From an uncultured Clostridium sp. (GTDB taxonomy: Bacteria; Bacillota; Clostridia; Lachnospirales; Lachnospiraceae), in the NCBI RefSeq assembly GCF_900547735.1, contig NZ_URHZ01000002.1, positions 1-64,000 on the forward strand: a stretch of DNA of 64,000 nt, read 5' to 3'. Below the pieces are notes generated by a model. The model had not been told where the DNA came from and did no database searches. It worked only from the letters and a program-made list of their open reading frames with translations. Below, piece after piece: positions 1 to 9,130 of the stretch (position 1 is its first letter; each line of letters starts with the position of its first letter). The position numbers and the translations under genes are program-made.

Positions 1-5
1 CTCCC

Positions 6-54
6 TCTCACCATCCCGAACCCCGACCGTCCCGGCGGCGTTCTCATTCCTCAA
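6..54. repeat. Left copy of a ~48 bp inverted repeat
   Basis: The reverse complement of this stretch recurs at 4759-4804. The inner 28 bases (27-54 here, 4759-4786 there, beginning TTGAGGAATGAGAACGCC) are identical. The rest matches with a few substitutions and a 3-base indel, ending in GATGGTGAGA. The two copies face each other and enclose the BCCT, DUF2974 and diguanylate cyclase genes. No function is recognised. Confidence 0.85.
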
Positions 55-101
55 TTAAATCCCCATCCCCGTCATGATATCATATTTTCTCAGAATACCT
101 C

Positions 102-130
102 TTGTAATTCTAAAAGTTCAATGATATAAT
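102..130 (+). promoter_or_regulatory. Sigma-A type promoter of the BCCT gene
   Basis: A TTGTAA -35 box (102-107), a 17-base spacer and a perfect TATAAT -10 box (125-130) lie about 50 bases before the start codon. No -24/-12 element is visible, unlike the second BCCT gene of the window. Confidence 0.6.
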
Positions 131-181
131 GTGTTCATTATTTAATTTAAATCGTAAAAATTGAACATCAAGGAGGCAGCT

Positions 182-1699
182 ATGAATAACACCACTAATA
201 ATAATGTAAAACGGCAGCTGGACTGGATCACAATGATAATTCCATTTATCATCATCCTTTTCCTCTGTATCAGCTTCGTGTTCCTGCCGGATTCTTCCAA
301 AAGGATTATTGAAGGGATCCGCACTTTCCTGGGCGAGGAGCTGGGTACTTATTACCTGGCCGTAGGACTTGGAGTCTTTCTCCTCTCCCTCTACCTGGCT
401 TTTTCCAAATACGGCGGTATCCGTCTCGGAAAGAAGGATGAAAAGCCAAAATATTCGAATTTTGCCTGGGGCTCCATGATGTTTACCTCCGGACTGGCGG
501 CCGACATCCTTTTCTATTCACTCTGTGAGTGGATTCTCTATGCACAGGATCCCCATATGGCCGAGATGGGTTCCATACAGGAATGGTCCGGTACATATCC
601 GCTGTTCCACTGGGGTCCGATACCGTGGAGTTTTTACGTTGTCCTGGCCGTATCCTTCGGTTTTATGCTCCACGTACGCGGCTGCCATAAACAGAAGTTT
701 TCCGAGGCCTGCCGTCCTCTGCTCGGCGACAGGATAGACGGAATTCCCGGAAAAATCATCGACCTCATCGCCGTATTTGCCCTGATGGCAGGCACAGCCA
801 CCACATTCAGCCTGGCGACTCCGCTGATGAGCCAGATCGCTTCCAGCCTGTTGGGACTCCCAAGCTCAAAGTGGATCACAATTGCCATCCTGGTCGTCAC
901 CTGTATCATTTACACGTTCTGCGTGGTCCGGGGAATGCATGGGATTATGAAGCTTGCAGCATCCTGCGTTTATCTGTTCTTTGCCCTGCTTGCCTATGTT
1001 CTGCTCTTCGGGGGGGAGACAAGATATATCATTGAGACCGGTTTTTCTTCCATCGGAAACCTGGTGCAGAACTTTTTCAGCCTGTCCACCTTTACCGATC
1101 CCCAGAGAACCACCTCGTTCCCCCAGACATGGACCATTTTCTACTGGGCCTACTGGATGGTATGGTGTGTCGCCGCTCCCTTCTTTATCGGCAACATCTC
1201 TAAGGGACGCACCGTGAAGCAGACCATTCTGGGCGGATATGTATTCGGCCTCGGCGGCACCTTTACCAGTTTTATCATCCTCGGCAATTACAGCCTGGGC
1301 CTGCAGGTCTTCGGCAAACTGGATGTAATGGGTCTCTATGCCTCGACAGGCGATCTTTACACGACAATCATCGCCGTCATCCAAACCCTGCCCCTGGCTC
1401 CGCTGGTGCTGATTCTCCTGGCGCTCACAATGATCGCCTTTTATGCAACCAGCTTCGACGCCATTGCCCTGGTTGCCTCGTCCTACTCTTACAAGGAACT
1501 GGACAACGATGAAGAACCTTACATGGGCATCAAGGTGTTCTGGTCCATTATGCTGATTCTGCTGCCGATTGCCCTGGTATTCAGTGATAATTCCATGGCA
1601 AACCTGCAGACGGTTTCAATCATCGCCGCCTTTCCTATAGCGGTGATTATCGTCCTGATTATCGCTTCGTTCCTGAAGGATGCCAGGAAAGTTTTATAA
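182..1699 (+). CDS. BCCT family betaine/carnitine/choline-type transporter
   Basis: 505-residue integral membrane protein with about twelve hydrophobic segments, the usual BCCT size. The family signature is seen as the Trp/Tyr-rich stretch FYWAYWMVWCVAAPF followed by GNISKGRTVKQ; this region lines the substrate path in BetP and CaiT. Family members import quaternary ammonium compounds (glycine betaine, carnitine, choline, other betaines) driven by sodium, protons or substrate exchange; coupling cannot be told here. The ATG at 182 is chosen over an in-frame TTG at 161 because AGGAGG (171-176) lies five bases upstream. The next gene on the strand is an unrelated DUF2974 hydrolase, so the substrate is not revealed by context, although a second BCCT gene at 58.9 kb sits with a lyase. 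Confidence 0.9.
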   Translation: MNNTTNNNVKRQLDWITMIIPFIIILFLCISFVFLPDSSKRIIEGIRTFLGEELGTYYLAVGLGVFLLSLYLAFSKYGGIRLGKKDEKPKYSNFAWGSMMFTSGLAADILFYSLCEWILYAQDPHMAEMGSIQEWSGTYPLFHWGPIPWSFYVVLAVSFGFMLHVRGCHKQKFSEACRPLLGDRIDGIPGKIIDLIAVFALMAGTATTFSLATPLMSQIASSLLGLPSSKWITIAILVVTCIIYTFCVVRGMHGIMKLAASCVYLFFALLAYVLLFGGETRYIIETGFSSIGNLVQNFFSLSTFTDPQRTTSFPQTWTIFYWAYWMVWCVAAPFFIGNISKGRTVKQTILGGYVFGLGGTFTSFIILGNYSLGLQVFGKLDVMGLYASTGDLYTTIIAVIQTLPLAPLVLILLALTMIAFYATSFDAIALVASSYSYKELDNDEEPYMGIKVFWSIMLILLPIALVFSDNSMANLQTVSIIAAFPIAVIIVLIIASFLKDARKVL

Positions 1700-1759
1700 C
1701 GGCAGCCGTGTTAACCGAAGACCGGCCGGCAACATATATTAAAAGAAAAAGGGATTATT

Positions 1760-2863
1760 ATGCCCGGTTTAATTGACTATATCGCCGCCCAGGGCAGCCA
1801 GACATTGGACGAATCTCCATTGTCCGCCGTGGACGGCCTTGTTTTTTCCGCGATGTCCTACATTCACCTCGATGGCCTGATACCGGATGAGCCGGATCGG
1901 GCCCCGACCGTAAAAGAAGTCGGGGAAATGATTCTTTCGCTGCCGGAGAGAGAGCGCCTCACCCGGGTCCGCTCCCTGGAAAATCAGCAGTTACTCGAAG
2001 CCATGGCCGAAAGTCCGCGTTTTTCCAACCTCCGGCTGACCGGTTTCAGGGATATCAAATCACCGGATCTGGAAATGCAGTTTTCCGCAGTCACCGTTCT
2101 GATGGGCGACGATGCCTTTGTCACATTTCGAGGCACCGACGGCACGCTCATAGGCTGGAAGGAAGATTTCAACCTGGGTTTTCTCGATACCGTGCCGGGT
2201 CAGTGGGAGGCCTGCAATTATCTGTCCCATATGGCCTCCCGCGTCCCAGGTTCCCTGTGGGTGGGCGGCCATTCCAAGGGCGGCAACCTGGCGGTATTTG
2301 CCGCAGCATGTGCCTCGTCCGGCATTATGGACCGCCTGATGGCCGTGTACAATTATGACGGCCCGGGGTTCAGCCAGGCAGTGCTTGCCACCTCCGGCTA
2401 CCGCGATATACTGCCCCTCATCCGCACCTTTGTCCCCCAGTCCTCGGTAATCGGAATGCTTCTGGGACATGAGGAATGCTATACGGTTGTTTTAAGCAAC
2501 CGGAAAGGACTGATGCAGCATGATCCCTATTCCTGGGAAATAAAAGACGGCGGTTTTGTCCGGCTGAGGGAAGTCACGCAGAAGAGCTGCCTGGTGGATC
2601 AGGCGTTGAAGAAATGGATCACCTCCCTCTCTCCCCGGGAGCGCGAGGCTTTTGTGGACACCGTCTATGAAATCCTCCAATCCTCCGGGGCCAGCCGCAC
2701 CGGTGAACTGCTGCTCCCCGACAATATCCTGGAAATTGCCAAGAGCCTGCTTAAAGAGTCCCCCGAGGTAACGCTCGACAAGATTCTGCTTCCCCTGATG
2801 GCGCTTGTGAGGGCCGCCGGAGAAACTCTGGCATCCTTTTACCTGAACGAAGTCCAGATATGA
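1760..2863 (+). CDS. DUF2974 (Mbeg1-like) alpha/beta-hydrolase fold protein
   Basis: 367 residues. The nucleophile-elbow motif GGHSKGGN near residue 170 is the G-x-S-x-G of lipase-like alpha/beta hydrolases, and the N-terminal half matches the DUF2974 family common in Firmicutes. No signal peptide or membrane segment is seen, so a cytoplasmic location is expected. The substrate is unknown for the family. It starts 60 bases after the BCCT stop codon and could share its transcript. A hairpin terminator follows. Confidence 0.8.
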   Translation: MPGLIDYIAAQGSQTLDESPLSAVDGLVFSAMSYIHLDGLIPDEPDRAPTVKEVGEMILSLPERERLTRVRSLENQQLLEAMAESPRFSNLRLTGFRDIKSPDLEMQFSAVTVLMGDDAFVTFRGTDGTLIGWKEDFNLGFLDTVPGQWEACNYLSHMASRVPGSLWVGGHSKGGNLAVFAAACASSGIMDRLMAVYNYDGPGFSQAVLATSGYRDILPLIRTFVPQSSVIGMLLGHEECYTVVLSNRKGLMQHDPYSWEIKDGGFVRLREVTQKSCLVDQALKKWITSLSPREREAFVDTVYEILQSSGASRTGELLLPDNILEIAKSLLKESPEVTLDKILLPLMALVRAAGETLASFYLNEVQI

Positions 2864-2890
2864 GCGGATACGGCTTTATATGCCGAAACA

Positions 2891-2933
2891 GAGGCCGGGA
2901 ACCCGCATGCTCAGCGGGCAGGTTCCCGGCCTC
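2891..2933 (+). terminator. Rho-independent terminator after the DUF2974 gene
   Basis: GAGGCCGGGAACC and its complement GGTTCCCGGCCTC form a 13-bp stem with a further CGC/GCG pairing inside. There is no clear U-run directly after it, so it may act together with the next hairpin. Confidence 0.6.
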
Positions 2934-2937
2934 AATA

Positions 2938-2984
2938 AAGAAAGAACCGGAAGGGTATGGATACTCTTCCGGTTCTTTCTTTGT
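2938..2984. terminator. Bidirectional terminator between convergent genes
   Basis: The arms AAGAAAGAACCGGAAG and CTTCCGGTTCTTTCTT pair perfectly around a 12-base loop. It lies directly after the stop codon of the minus-strand diguanylate cyclase gene and downstream of the plus-strand hydrolase gene. T-rich tails occur on both strands. Confidence 0.8.
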
Positions 2985-2986
2985 TC

Positions 2987-4624
2987 TCACTTAACTGTGA
3001 TGTTTGAATAAATGGTAAATATGTTTTTACCGTGGGATTTCGAATAGTATAATGCCTTGTCGGCATATTTGATTACCGTTTGAAGCTCTGTGCTGTCCTC
3101 GGGATAAATAGAAGCGCCTATGCTGCAGCCAACGTGTATTTCATTGTTTTCCAAAAGGAAAGGACGGTTGATTTCTTTAATAATGCGCTGGGCTGTGTAA
3201 TCTACAGCCGATGCCGTGCCGTCCGTCGGAACGGTCAGTGCAATCAGGAATTCATCACCGCCAATCCGGGAAAGGATTTCATTGCTTTGTACGGCTTTTG
3301 TAAGCCGGTTTGAAACCTCCGCCAGTAATTGATCACCGATGTCATGGCCATACTGGTCATTCACTATTTTAAATCCGTCTAAATCTAAATACAGGATTGC
3401 AAGAGAGTGGGCCGAGCGGTCCAGCGTCCTGCTGCACTCATCAATATAATTTTCAAAGGCCCGTCTGTTTTTAAGGCCGGTGAGGGGATCTGTAATGGCT
3501 ATGGTTTTCATCTTGTTTAACGCGGCGTCGGTAAGATTCAGGTCGCTGAACAAATTGGAAAGCGCCGATTCGAGATTCTCCAGTTCATAAATTCCGTTGT
3601 GCTCCGGCATGGCCGCTTTCTGTCCTGACTTTAGAAGCATCGCTACTTCAGAAAGCCGGTTCAGAGGTTCAGTGAGTTTTCTCGATATCATTGCACCGAG
3701 CAGCATGAACAGGAGCAGAAGAAATCCTCCGCTTGCAACAACCAAAAACAGAAGCTGAACGATATTCTTATAGGCAATTCGGATCGGCTGGCGGACGACG
3801 ACGGTCCATCCGAGGCCATCATAATCGTCATAACCGGTTGAAGTGGCAAAACCGGTCAGATATCTCCGGCCATCCGGCCACGTTATCGAAGCCCAATGAC
3901 AGTCACCGTTTGTATTGATTTGTGAAAATATCTGAGCCAGTGATTCCCCGATGAGTTTCTGCGGCCCCAGCAAAACATCATCATCCTTACTGAGCACGAG
4001 CACTTCCATCTTTTTGCTGTCGCTAAAAGATTCGGTGGTCATTTCAACCCGTTCCTGAGCCCATTCCCAGTTTAAATGAGCGGCCAGAACTCCTTTAAAA
4101 TTCCCCTCCTTATCATAAAGCGGAGAACTGATATCAACAAAACGAAGCGGCTCCCCCGTTGGATTCGGCAATAAATCCGAAAGCAGCTTGGCATCATGAA
4201 CATCTCCTATAAAATCTCCTTTTGCCCCTTCGATAAAAACCGGTCTGTCGGAGATATCCACCTCCAACAGAATGTCACCGCTGGAAGCCTTGACTATGCC
4301 GTCCGCATCGGTAATTCCAATCCATGAAAAAGAGGGAAACGAATCATGAAGCCGATTAATTAACCTGGACGCAATTTCGTGATTGCTGTCGGATACAAGC
4401 GAATCCGCCGCTTCCAGGAGATCAAGCTGGTGATAATGATTCCACATAAACTGATCAAGCTGCACAGAAATCTGCCCGGCCATATCGGTCAGGTTCTCAC
4501 CTGTCTCAGTCTGCAGCTTATAACTTGAATACAAGCCGATAATTGCCGATACCGTAATAATGATACAGATAATGAGTACCATAAAATACTTGTTTATTTT
4601 CGTCTGCAGCTTCTCTGATTTCAT
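2987..4624 (-). CDS. Membrane diguanylate cyclase with extracytoplasmic sensor domain
   Basis: 545 residues from ATG 4624; a TTG 42 bases further upstream is less likely. Order: a membrane segment near residues 15-35, a ~250-residue outside domain of dCache type, a second membrane segment near 290-310, a HAMP-like linker (RKLTEPLNRLSEV), then a GGDEF domain with intact signature RIGGDEF near residue 455. The intact motif predicts synthesis of cyclic di-GMP from two GTP, probably in response to an external ligand. The inhibitory RxxD site normally five residues before GGDEF is replaced by QSNE, so product inhibition is probably absent. No EAL or HD-GYP gene is nearby. Ligand unknown. Confidence 0.9.
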   Translation of the reverse strand: MKSEKLQTKINKYFMVLIICIIITVSAIIGLYSSYKLQTETGENLTDMAGQISVQLDQFMWNHYHQLDLLEAADSLVSDSNHEIASRLINRLHDSFPSFSWIGITDADGIVKASSGDILLEVDISDRPVFIEGAKGDFIGDVHDAKLLSDLLPNPTGEPLRFVDISSPLYDKEGNFKGVLAAHLNWEWAQERVEMTTESFSDSKKMEVLVLSKDDDVLLGPQKLIGESLAQIFSQINTNGDCHWASITWPDGRRYLTGFATSTGYDDYDGLGWTVVVRQPIRIAYKNIVQLLFLVVASGGFLLLLFMLLGAMISRKLTEPLNRLSEVAMLLKSGQKAAMPEHNGIYELENLESALSNLFSDLNLTDAALNKMKTIAITDPLTGLKNRRAFENYIDECSRTLDRSAHSLAILYLDLDGFKIVNDQYGHDIGDQLLAEVSNRLTKAVQSNEILSRIGGDEFLIALTVPTDGTASAVDYTAQRIIKEINRPFLLENNEIHVGCSIGASIYPEDSTELQTVIKYADKALYYSKSHGKNIFTIYSNITVK

Positions 4625-4758
4625 AAGGTTCCCGTTCCCATTACAGCATACCGTTGCAATGCTCAAATTGTAAATTTTCCCATTGGATAAGTTCCTATAG
4701 CTATTGTTTTCATTCTACCATATCTTACCGGTTCACTCAACTGCAATCATTGGGCAAG

Positions 4759-4804
4759 TTGAGGAATGAGAACGCCGCCGGGACGGCTGGGGGGGATGGT
4801 GAGA
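4759..4804. repeat. Right copy of the ~48 bp inverted repeat
   Basis: Partner of the copy at 6-54 in opposite orientation; 28 bases (4759-4786) are identical. It lies between the diguanylate cyclase gene start and the ATP synthase terminator, in non-coding DNA. Confidence 0.85.
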
Positions 4805-4838
4805 TGGCGGACAGAGGCACCCCGCAGATACCCGCCCA

Positions 4839-4876
4839 TAAGAAAAAGCAGATATGAAAATATCTGCTTTTTCTTA
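4839..4876 (-). terminator. Terminator of the ATP synthase operon
   Basis: A perfect 16-bp inverted repeat (TAAGAAAAAGCAGATA and its complement) with a 6-base loop ends about ten bases beyond the atpC stop codon. On the minus strand the hairpin ends in a run of Ts. Confidence 0.9.
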
Positions 4877-4886
4877 AACTCCCTCG

Positions 4887-5303
4887 TCACTTGCGTTTTC
4901 CGGCCGCACTGATACGGGACATGGCCCTGGCCAGCTCCATCTTGCTTCTGTGGTACTCCGCAATGGACTGCTTCTGGCGCAGCTGCTCTTCGGCGCGCTC
5001 CATGGCCTCTCTGGCCCTGTTGATATCAATCTCATCGGGGTGTTCTGCCGAATGGACAAAAACCTGGACACGGTTATTGATCATCTCGGCAAATCCGGAA
5101 CCCGTGACAGCCGTGATCTCCTCCCCGTTCTCCGTGATAATCGTCGTCGTACCCGGTACAACGGCAATGATTACGTTCTCATGGTGAGGCAGGAAGGTAT
5201 GCCCGCCGTCCGTTGCCGGAAGGTTGATAAAACGCGCCCTTCCTTTATAAAACATCTGTGTGCTGGAATACAGTTCTAGGCCGAATGTGGATATCTGTTC
5301 CAT
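4887..5303 (-). CDS. atpC: F1 ATP synthase epsilon subunit
   Basis: 138 residues with the N-terminal beta-sandwich (FLPHHENVI, then ITAVTGSGFAEM) and a C-terminal helical hairpin rich in Arg, Glu and Gln (RAREAMERAEEQL). It is part of the rotor stalk linking gamma to the c-ring, and its C-terminal helices can inhibit ATP hydrolysis. Last gene of the atpBEFHAGDC operon, two bases after atpD, with the operon terminator right behind it. Confidence 0.95.
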   Translation of the reverse strand: MEQISTFGLELYSSTQMFYKGRARFINLPATDGGHTFLPHHENVIIAVVPGTTTIITENGEEITAVTGSGFAEMINNRVQVFVHSAEHPDEIDINRAREAMERAEEQLRQKQSIAEYHRSKMELARAMSRISAAGKRK

Positions 5304-5305
5304 AC

Positions 5306-6706
5306 TTACCGCCCTCCCGTCTTCTCCTGCTCCGCTTTTGCCTTCACATCCTCAATAGAACCAACATTGAAGAATGCGTTTTCCGGATACTCATCCATCT
5401 CACCGTCCAGGATCATCTTGAATCCCTTAATCGTCTCCTTCAGCGGCACGAATTTTCCCGGTACGCCGGTAAATGTCTCAGCCACATGGAACGGCTGTGA
5501 AAGGAATTTCTGGACTTTTCTGGCCCTGTAAACCGTTATCTTATCTTCCTCGGCAAGTTCTTCCATACCAAGGATAGCAATAATATCCTGAAGCTCTTTG
5601 TATTTCTGGAGGATCTCCTGGACACGTCTGGCCGTCTCGTAATGCTCCTCACCGACTACCTCCGCCTCCAGAATACGGGAGGTGGATTCCAGCGGATCTA
5701 CCGCGGGATAGATACCCTGCTCCACAATCTTCCTGGAAAGTACCGTCGTGGCATCCAGATGGGCGAATGTCGTGGCAGGCGCCGGGTCGGTCAAATCGTC
5801 CGCGGGAACATAAACCGCCTGGACGCTTGTTACGGAACCTTCCTTCGTCGATGCGATTCTCTCCTGCAGTTCTCCCATCTCATTGGCCAGCGTCGGCTGG
5901 TAACCTACCGCCGACGGCATACGGCCGAGCAGTGCCGAAACCTCGGAGCCCGCCTGGACGAAACGGAAAATATTATCAATAAACAGCAGCACATCCTGGT
6001 GCTCTTTATCACGGAAATACTCAGCCATCGTAAGACCGGTCTCGGCAACCCTCATACGGGCTCCCGGCGGCTCGTTCATCTGGCCGAATACCAAAGCCGT
6101 CTTCTCAAGTACTCCCGACTCCTTCATCTCAACCCAGAGGTCGTTGCCTTCCCTGGAACGCTCTCCGACTCCGGTGAATATAGAATAGCCGCCGTGCTCC
6201 GTGGCAATATTCTGAATCAGCTCCTGAATCAGAACCGTCTTGCCGACTCCGGCTCCTCCGAACAGACCGATTTTTCCGCCCTTTGCATAGGGCGCCAGAA
6301 GATCGATTACCTTGATTCCCGTCTCCAGAACCTCAACTACCGGGCTCTGGTCCTCAAATGACGGCGGATCACGGTGGATTACCCAGTGTTCCTCGTCCTC
6401 CAGTCCCTCTCCTCCGTCGATTGTCTCTCCCAGGACATTGAAAAGACGTCCCAGGTTATGATCACCTACCGGAACGCTGATTCCCTGTCCCGTAGGAATT
6501 ACTTCCATATCTTTATGAAGGCCCTCACTGGCGGCCAGCATAATGCAGCGGACCACATTATTGCCCATGTGCTGGGCGGCCTCCATAATGCAGGTTCTGT
6601 CCCCGTTCTGAACTTTCAGGGCATCCCTCAAGTGGGGCAGAACACCGCCTTCAAATGAAACATCCACAACAGGTCCCATGACCTGAATAATTCTGCCTGT
6701 GTCCAT
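5306..6706 (-). CDS. atpD: F1 ATP synthase beta subunit
   Basis: 466 residues, normal length. Walker A is GGAGVGKTVLIQEL, followed by the GERSREGNDLW segment holding the catalytic Glu and Arg, and Walker B near LLFIDNIFRF. The DELSEED-loop equivalent is seen as MEELAEEDK. It carries the catalytic nucleotide sites of the alpha3beta3 head. Two bases separate it from atpG upstream and from atpC downstream, so translation is probably coupled. Confidence 0.97.
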   Translation of the reverse strand: MDTGRIIQVMGPVVDVSFEGGVLPHLRDALKVQNGDRTCIMEAAQHMGNNVVRCIMLAASEGLHKDMEVIPTGQGISVPVGDHNLGRLFNVLGETIDGGEGLEDEEHWVIHRDPPSFEDQSPVVEVLETGIKVIDLLAPYAKGGKIGLFGGAGVGKTVLIQELIQNIATEHGGYSIFTGVGERSREGNDLWVEMKESGVLEKTALVFGQMNEPPGARMRVAETGLTMAEYFRDKEHQDVLLFIDNIFRFVQAGSEVSALLGRMPSAVGYQPTLANEMGELQERIASTKEGSVTSVQAVYVPADDLTDPAPATTFAHLDATTVLSRKIVEQGIYPAVDPLESTSRILEAEVVGEEHYETARRVQEILQKYKELQDIIAILGMEELAEEDKITVYRARKVQKFLSQPFHVAETFTGVPGKFVPLKETIKGFKMILDGEMDEYPENAFFNVGSIEDVKAKAEQEKTGGR

Positions 6707-6708
6707 AA

Positions 6709-7608
6709 TTATCCCTTTCTTTTTTGCGCGTTCGCGCCGCTGACAACTTCCGTGATCTCCTGGGTGATGGCCGCCTGTCTGGCCCGGTTATACTGGATCG
6801 ACAGATCTTTAAGCATCTCCCCCGCGTTGTCCGTGGAAGAACGCATTGCCATCATACGGGCGTTATGCTCGCTGGCGTATGCCTCCACCAGGCAGCCGTA
6901 GATGATGCCGGTCAGATAGTTCGGCACCATATTGTCCATCACTTCGTCCGCAGACGGGAACAGGCTGATATTCTCCTGCATGACTCCCGCCAGCATCTGG
7001 GACGGTTCAAAATCAGCCCTTTTGAGCGGAAGGAGCTGTTTCAGCTTTGGTTCCTCTTTCATCGAGTTGACCATCTCCGTAAACAGAATAAACACTTCAT
7101 CCAGTTCTCTGTTTAAAAAGCCGTCCACCATGGTCTCGGATATCATTCTGGCCCGGTGCATCGTCGGTTTCTGGACCGTATACCTAAAGCTGCCGTCCAT
7201 GTCCACGCCCTTCACCTTACCGAAATACTGCCGTCCCACGACTCCCAGCACATACAGTTTCCTGTGTCCCGGAAGCTTCAGCCTCTCCTCGGCCATTTTG
7301 ATGATATTATGGTTGTAAGCGCCGTTTAAGCCTTTATCCGCAGTGACCACAATCAAACCGAATTTCCGTTCTTCCGGAGGAATTTCGGGGCGCTGATCCA
7401 GATACCGGTTCTCCTTCTCGGTTTCGGGAAGATGGCGGAGCAATCTGTCCATCGCGCGCTGCACGCCGAAGAAATACGGTTCCGTATCCGTCAGCGTCTT
7501 TTTCGCCTTTTTCATCTTGGAGGAGGATATCAGGTACATGGCATTTGTGATCTTCATCGTATCCTGGATGCTCTTCATCCTGGTCTGGATCTCTTTCATA
7601 CTTGCCAT
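6709..7608 (-). CDS. atpG: F1 ATP synthase gamma subunit
   Basis: 299 residues. The N-terminal rotor helix starts MASMKEIQTRMKSIQDT and the C-terminal helix carries RQAAITQEITEVVSGA, both typical of the coiled-coil shaft of gamma. The chosen ATG (7608) follows AGGTGAT with a four-base gap; that AGGTGAT contains the TGA stop of atpA. An in-frame GTG at 7617 overlaps the ribosome site and is less likely. Confidence 0.93.
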   Translation of the reverse strand: MASMKEIQTRMKSIQDTMKITNAMYLISSSKMKKAKKTLTDTEPYFFGVQRAMDRLLRHLPETEKENRYLDQRPEIPPEERKFGLIVVTADKGLNGAYNHNIIKMAEERLKLPGHRKLYVLGVVGRQYFGKVKGVDMDGSFRYTVQKPTMHRARMISETMVDGFLNRELDEVFILFTEMVNSMKEEPKLKQLLPLKRADFEPSQMLAGVMQENISLFPSADEVMDNMVPNYLTGIIYGCLVEAYASEHNARMMAMRSSTDNAGEMLKDLSIQYNRARQAAITQEITEVVSGANAQKRKG

Positions 7609-7613
7609 CTGTA

Positions 7614-9125
7614 TCACCTGCCTCTGTCAGCTTTATATTCCTCGGCCGCTTTTACGATTCTGTCAATCAGAGTCTGCGGCAGTTCCTTCTTCTCATCTAT
7701 TTCTTTTACAATCTCAGGGTGGATCTGCTCAAAATAGCGGAGCATATCTTCCTGGAACTCTTTGATCATCTTTACTTCCACATCCATAAAGAGCCTGTGG
7801 GTGGCCGCACACAACGTGATGACCTGCTCATGAAGGCTGAGCGGATGGTAAAGCGGCTGTTTTAAAAGCTCCATCAGTGATTTGCCATACTGAAGCTGAT
7901 CCTTCGTCGCCGCATCCAGATCGGAGCTGAACTGGGTGAACACTTCCATCTCACGGTACTGGGCCAAATCGATACGGATGCTTCCCGACGCCTTCTTCAT
8001 CGCCTTAAACTGTGCGGCTCCGCCGACACGCGATACGGAAAGTCCGACGTTTACGGCCGGCCTCATGCCTGCGAAAAACAGATCGCTCTCCAGGAAAATC
8101 TGGCCGTCGGTGATGGAGATAACATTGGTCGGAATATAGGCCGACACATCTCCGGCCTGCGTCTCGATGATGGGCAGGGCCGTGATGGAACCTCCGCCCA
8201 GAGCCTCGCTCAGACGGCTGGAACGCTCCAACAGCCTGGAATGCAGGTAGAATACGTCGCCCGGATAGGCCTCACGGCCCGGTGAACGCCCTAACAGTAA
8301 GGACAGGGCGCGGTATGCCACCGCATGTTTGGACAGGTCGTCGTATACAATCAGCACATCTTTTCCCTTATGCATAAAATACTCCGCCAGAGCAGTTCCC
8401 GCATAGGGCGCAATGTACTGAAGCGGCGCACAGTCGCTGGCCGTGGAGGCCATAACCGTCGTGTAATCCATGGCTCCGTATTTCTCAAAGGTGGATACCA
8501 GCTTTGCAATGGTGGACGCCTTCTGTCCGATTGCCACATAGATACAGATTACATCCTTCCCCTTCTGGTTCAGGATCGTATCGGTGGCGATCGATGTCTT
8601 ACCGGTCTGGCGGTCGCCGATGATAAGCTCCCTCTGTCCCCTTCCAATGGGGAACATGGAGTCGATGGACAGGATTCCGGTCTCCAGGGGCTGGTTGACC
8701 GCCTGACGGTCGATAATTCCCGGCGCCTCCTGTTCTACGGGACGGTAGTCATCCGTCTTTATCTCACCCTTGCCGTCAATCGGAGCCCCCAGGGCGTCGA
8801 TAACACGGCCGATGCAGGCATCCCCTACCGGGATTCCGGCTTTCTTACCGGTTCTTGTAACGCGGGTTCCCTCGCCGACCTCGGTATCCTTGCCGAACAG
8901 GATACAGCCGATGCTGTCCTGCCGGACATCCTGCACCATTCCCTTGAGGCCCGACTCAAAGGTTACGACCTCGCCGTACATGGCATGATCCATTCCGTAG
9001 ATTCTGGCAATTCCGTCACCCACGGAGATAACGGTTCCCGTCTCCTGCTCCTTGCATATATCATCATAATTTGCTATTTCCTCTTTCAGTATGGAAATAA
9101 TTTCATCTGAATTAATCGAACTCAC
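7614..9125 (-). CDS. atpA: F1 ATP synthase alpha subunit
   Basis: 503 residues from GTG 9125. Walker A is GDRQTGKTSIA, and the SVSRVGGAAQ segment near residue 370 is the alpha-subunit hallmark. It forms the regulatory half of the F1 hexamer. The GTG at 9125 sits about five bases after GGAGGTGA, which contains the atpH stop codon; a GTG at 9134 would lie inside that ribosome site. Confidence 0.96.
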   Translation of the reverse strand: MSSINSDEIISILKEEIANYDDICKEQETGTVISVGDGIARIYGMDHAMYGEVVTFESGLKGMVQDVRQDSIGCILFGKDTEVGEGTRVTRTGKKAGIPVGDACIGRVIDALGAPIDGKGEIKTDDYRPVEQEAPGIIDRQAVNQPLETGILSIDSMFPIGRGQRELIIGDRQTGKTSIATDTILNQKGKDVICIYVAIGQKASTIAKLVSTFEKYGAMDYTTVMASTASDCAPLQYIAPYAGTALAEYFMHKGKDVLIVYDDLSKHAVAYRALSLLLGRSPGREAYPGDVFYLHSRLLERSSRLSEALGGGSITALPIIETQAGDVSAYIPTNVISITDGQIFLESDLFFAGMRPAVNVGLSVSRVGGAAQFKAMKKASGSIRIDLAQYREMEVFTQFSSDLDAATKDQLQYGKSLMELLKQPLYHPLSLHEQVITLCAATHRLFMDVEVKMIKEFQEDMLRYFEQIHPEIVKEIDEKKELPQTLIDRIVKAAEEYKADRGR

Positions 9126-9130
9126 TTTTC

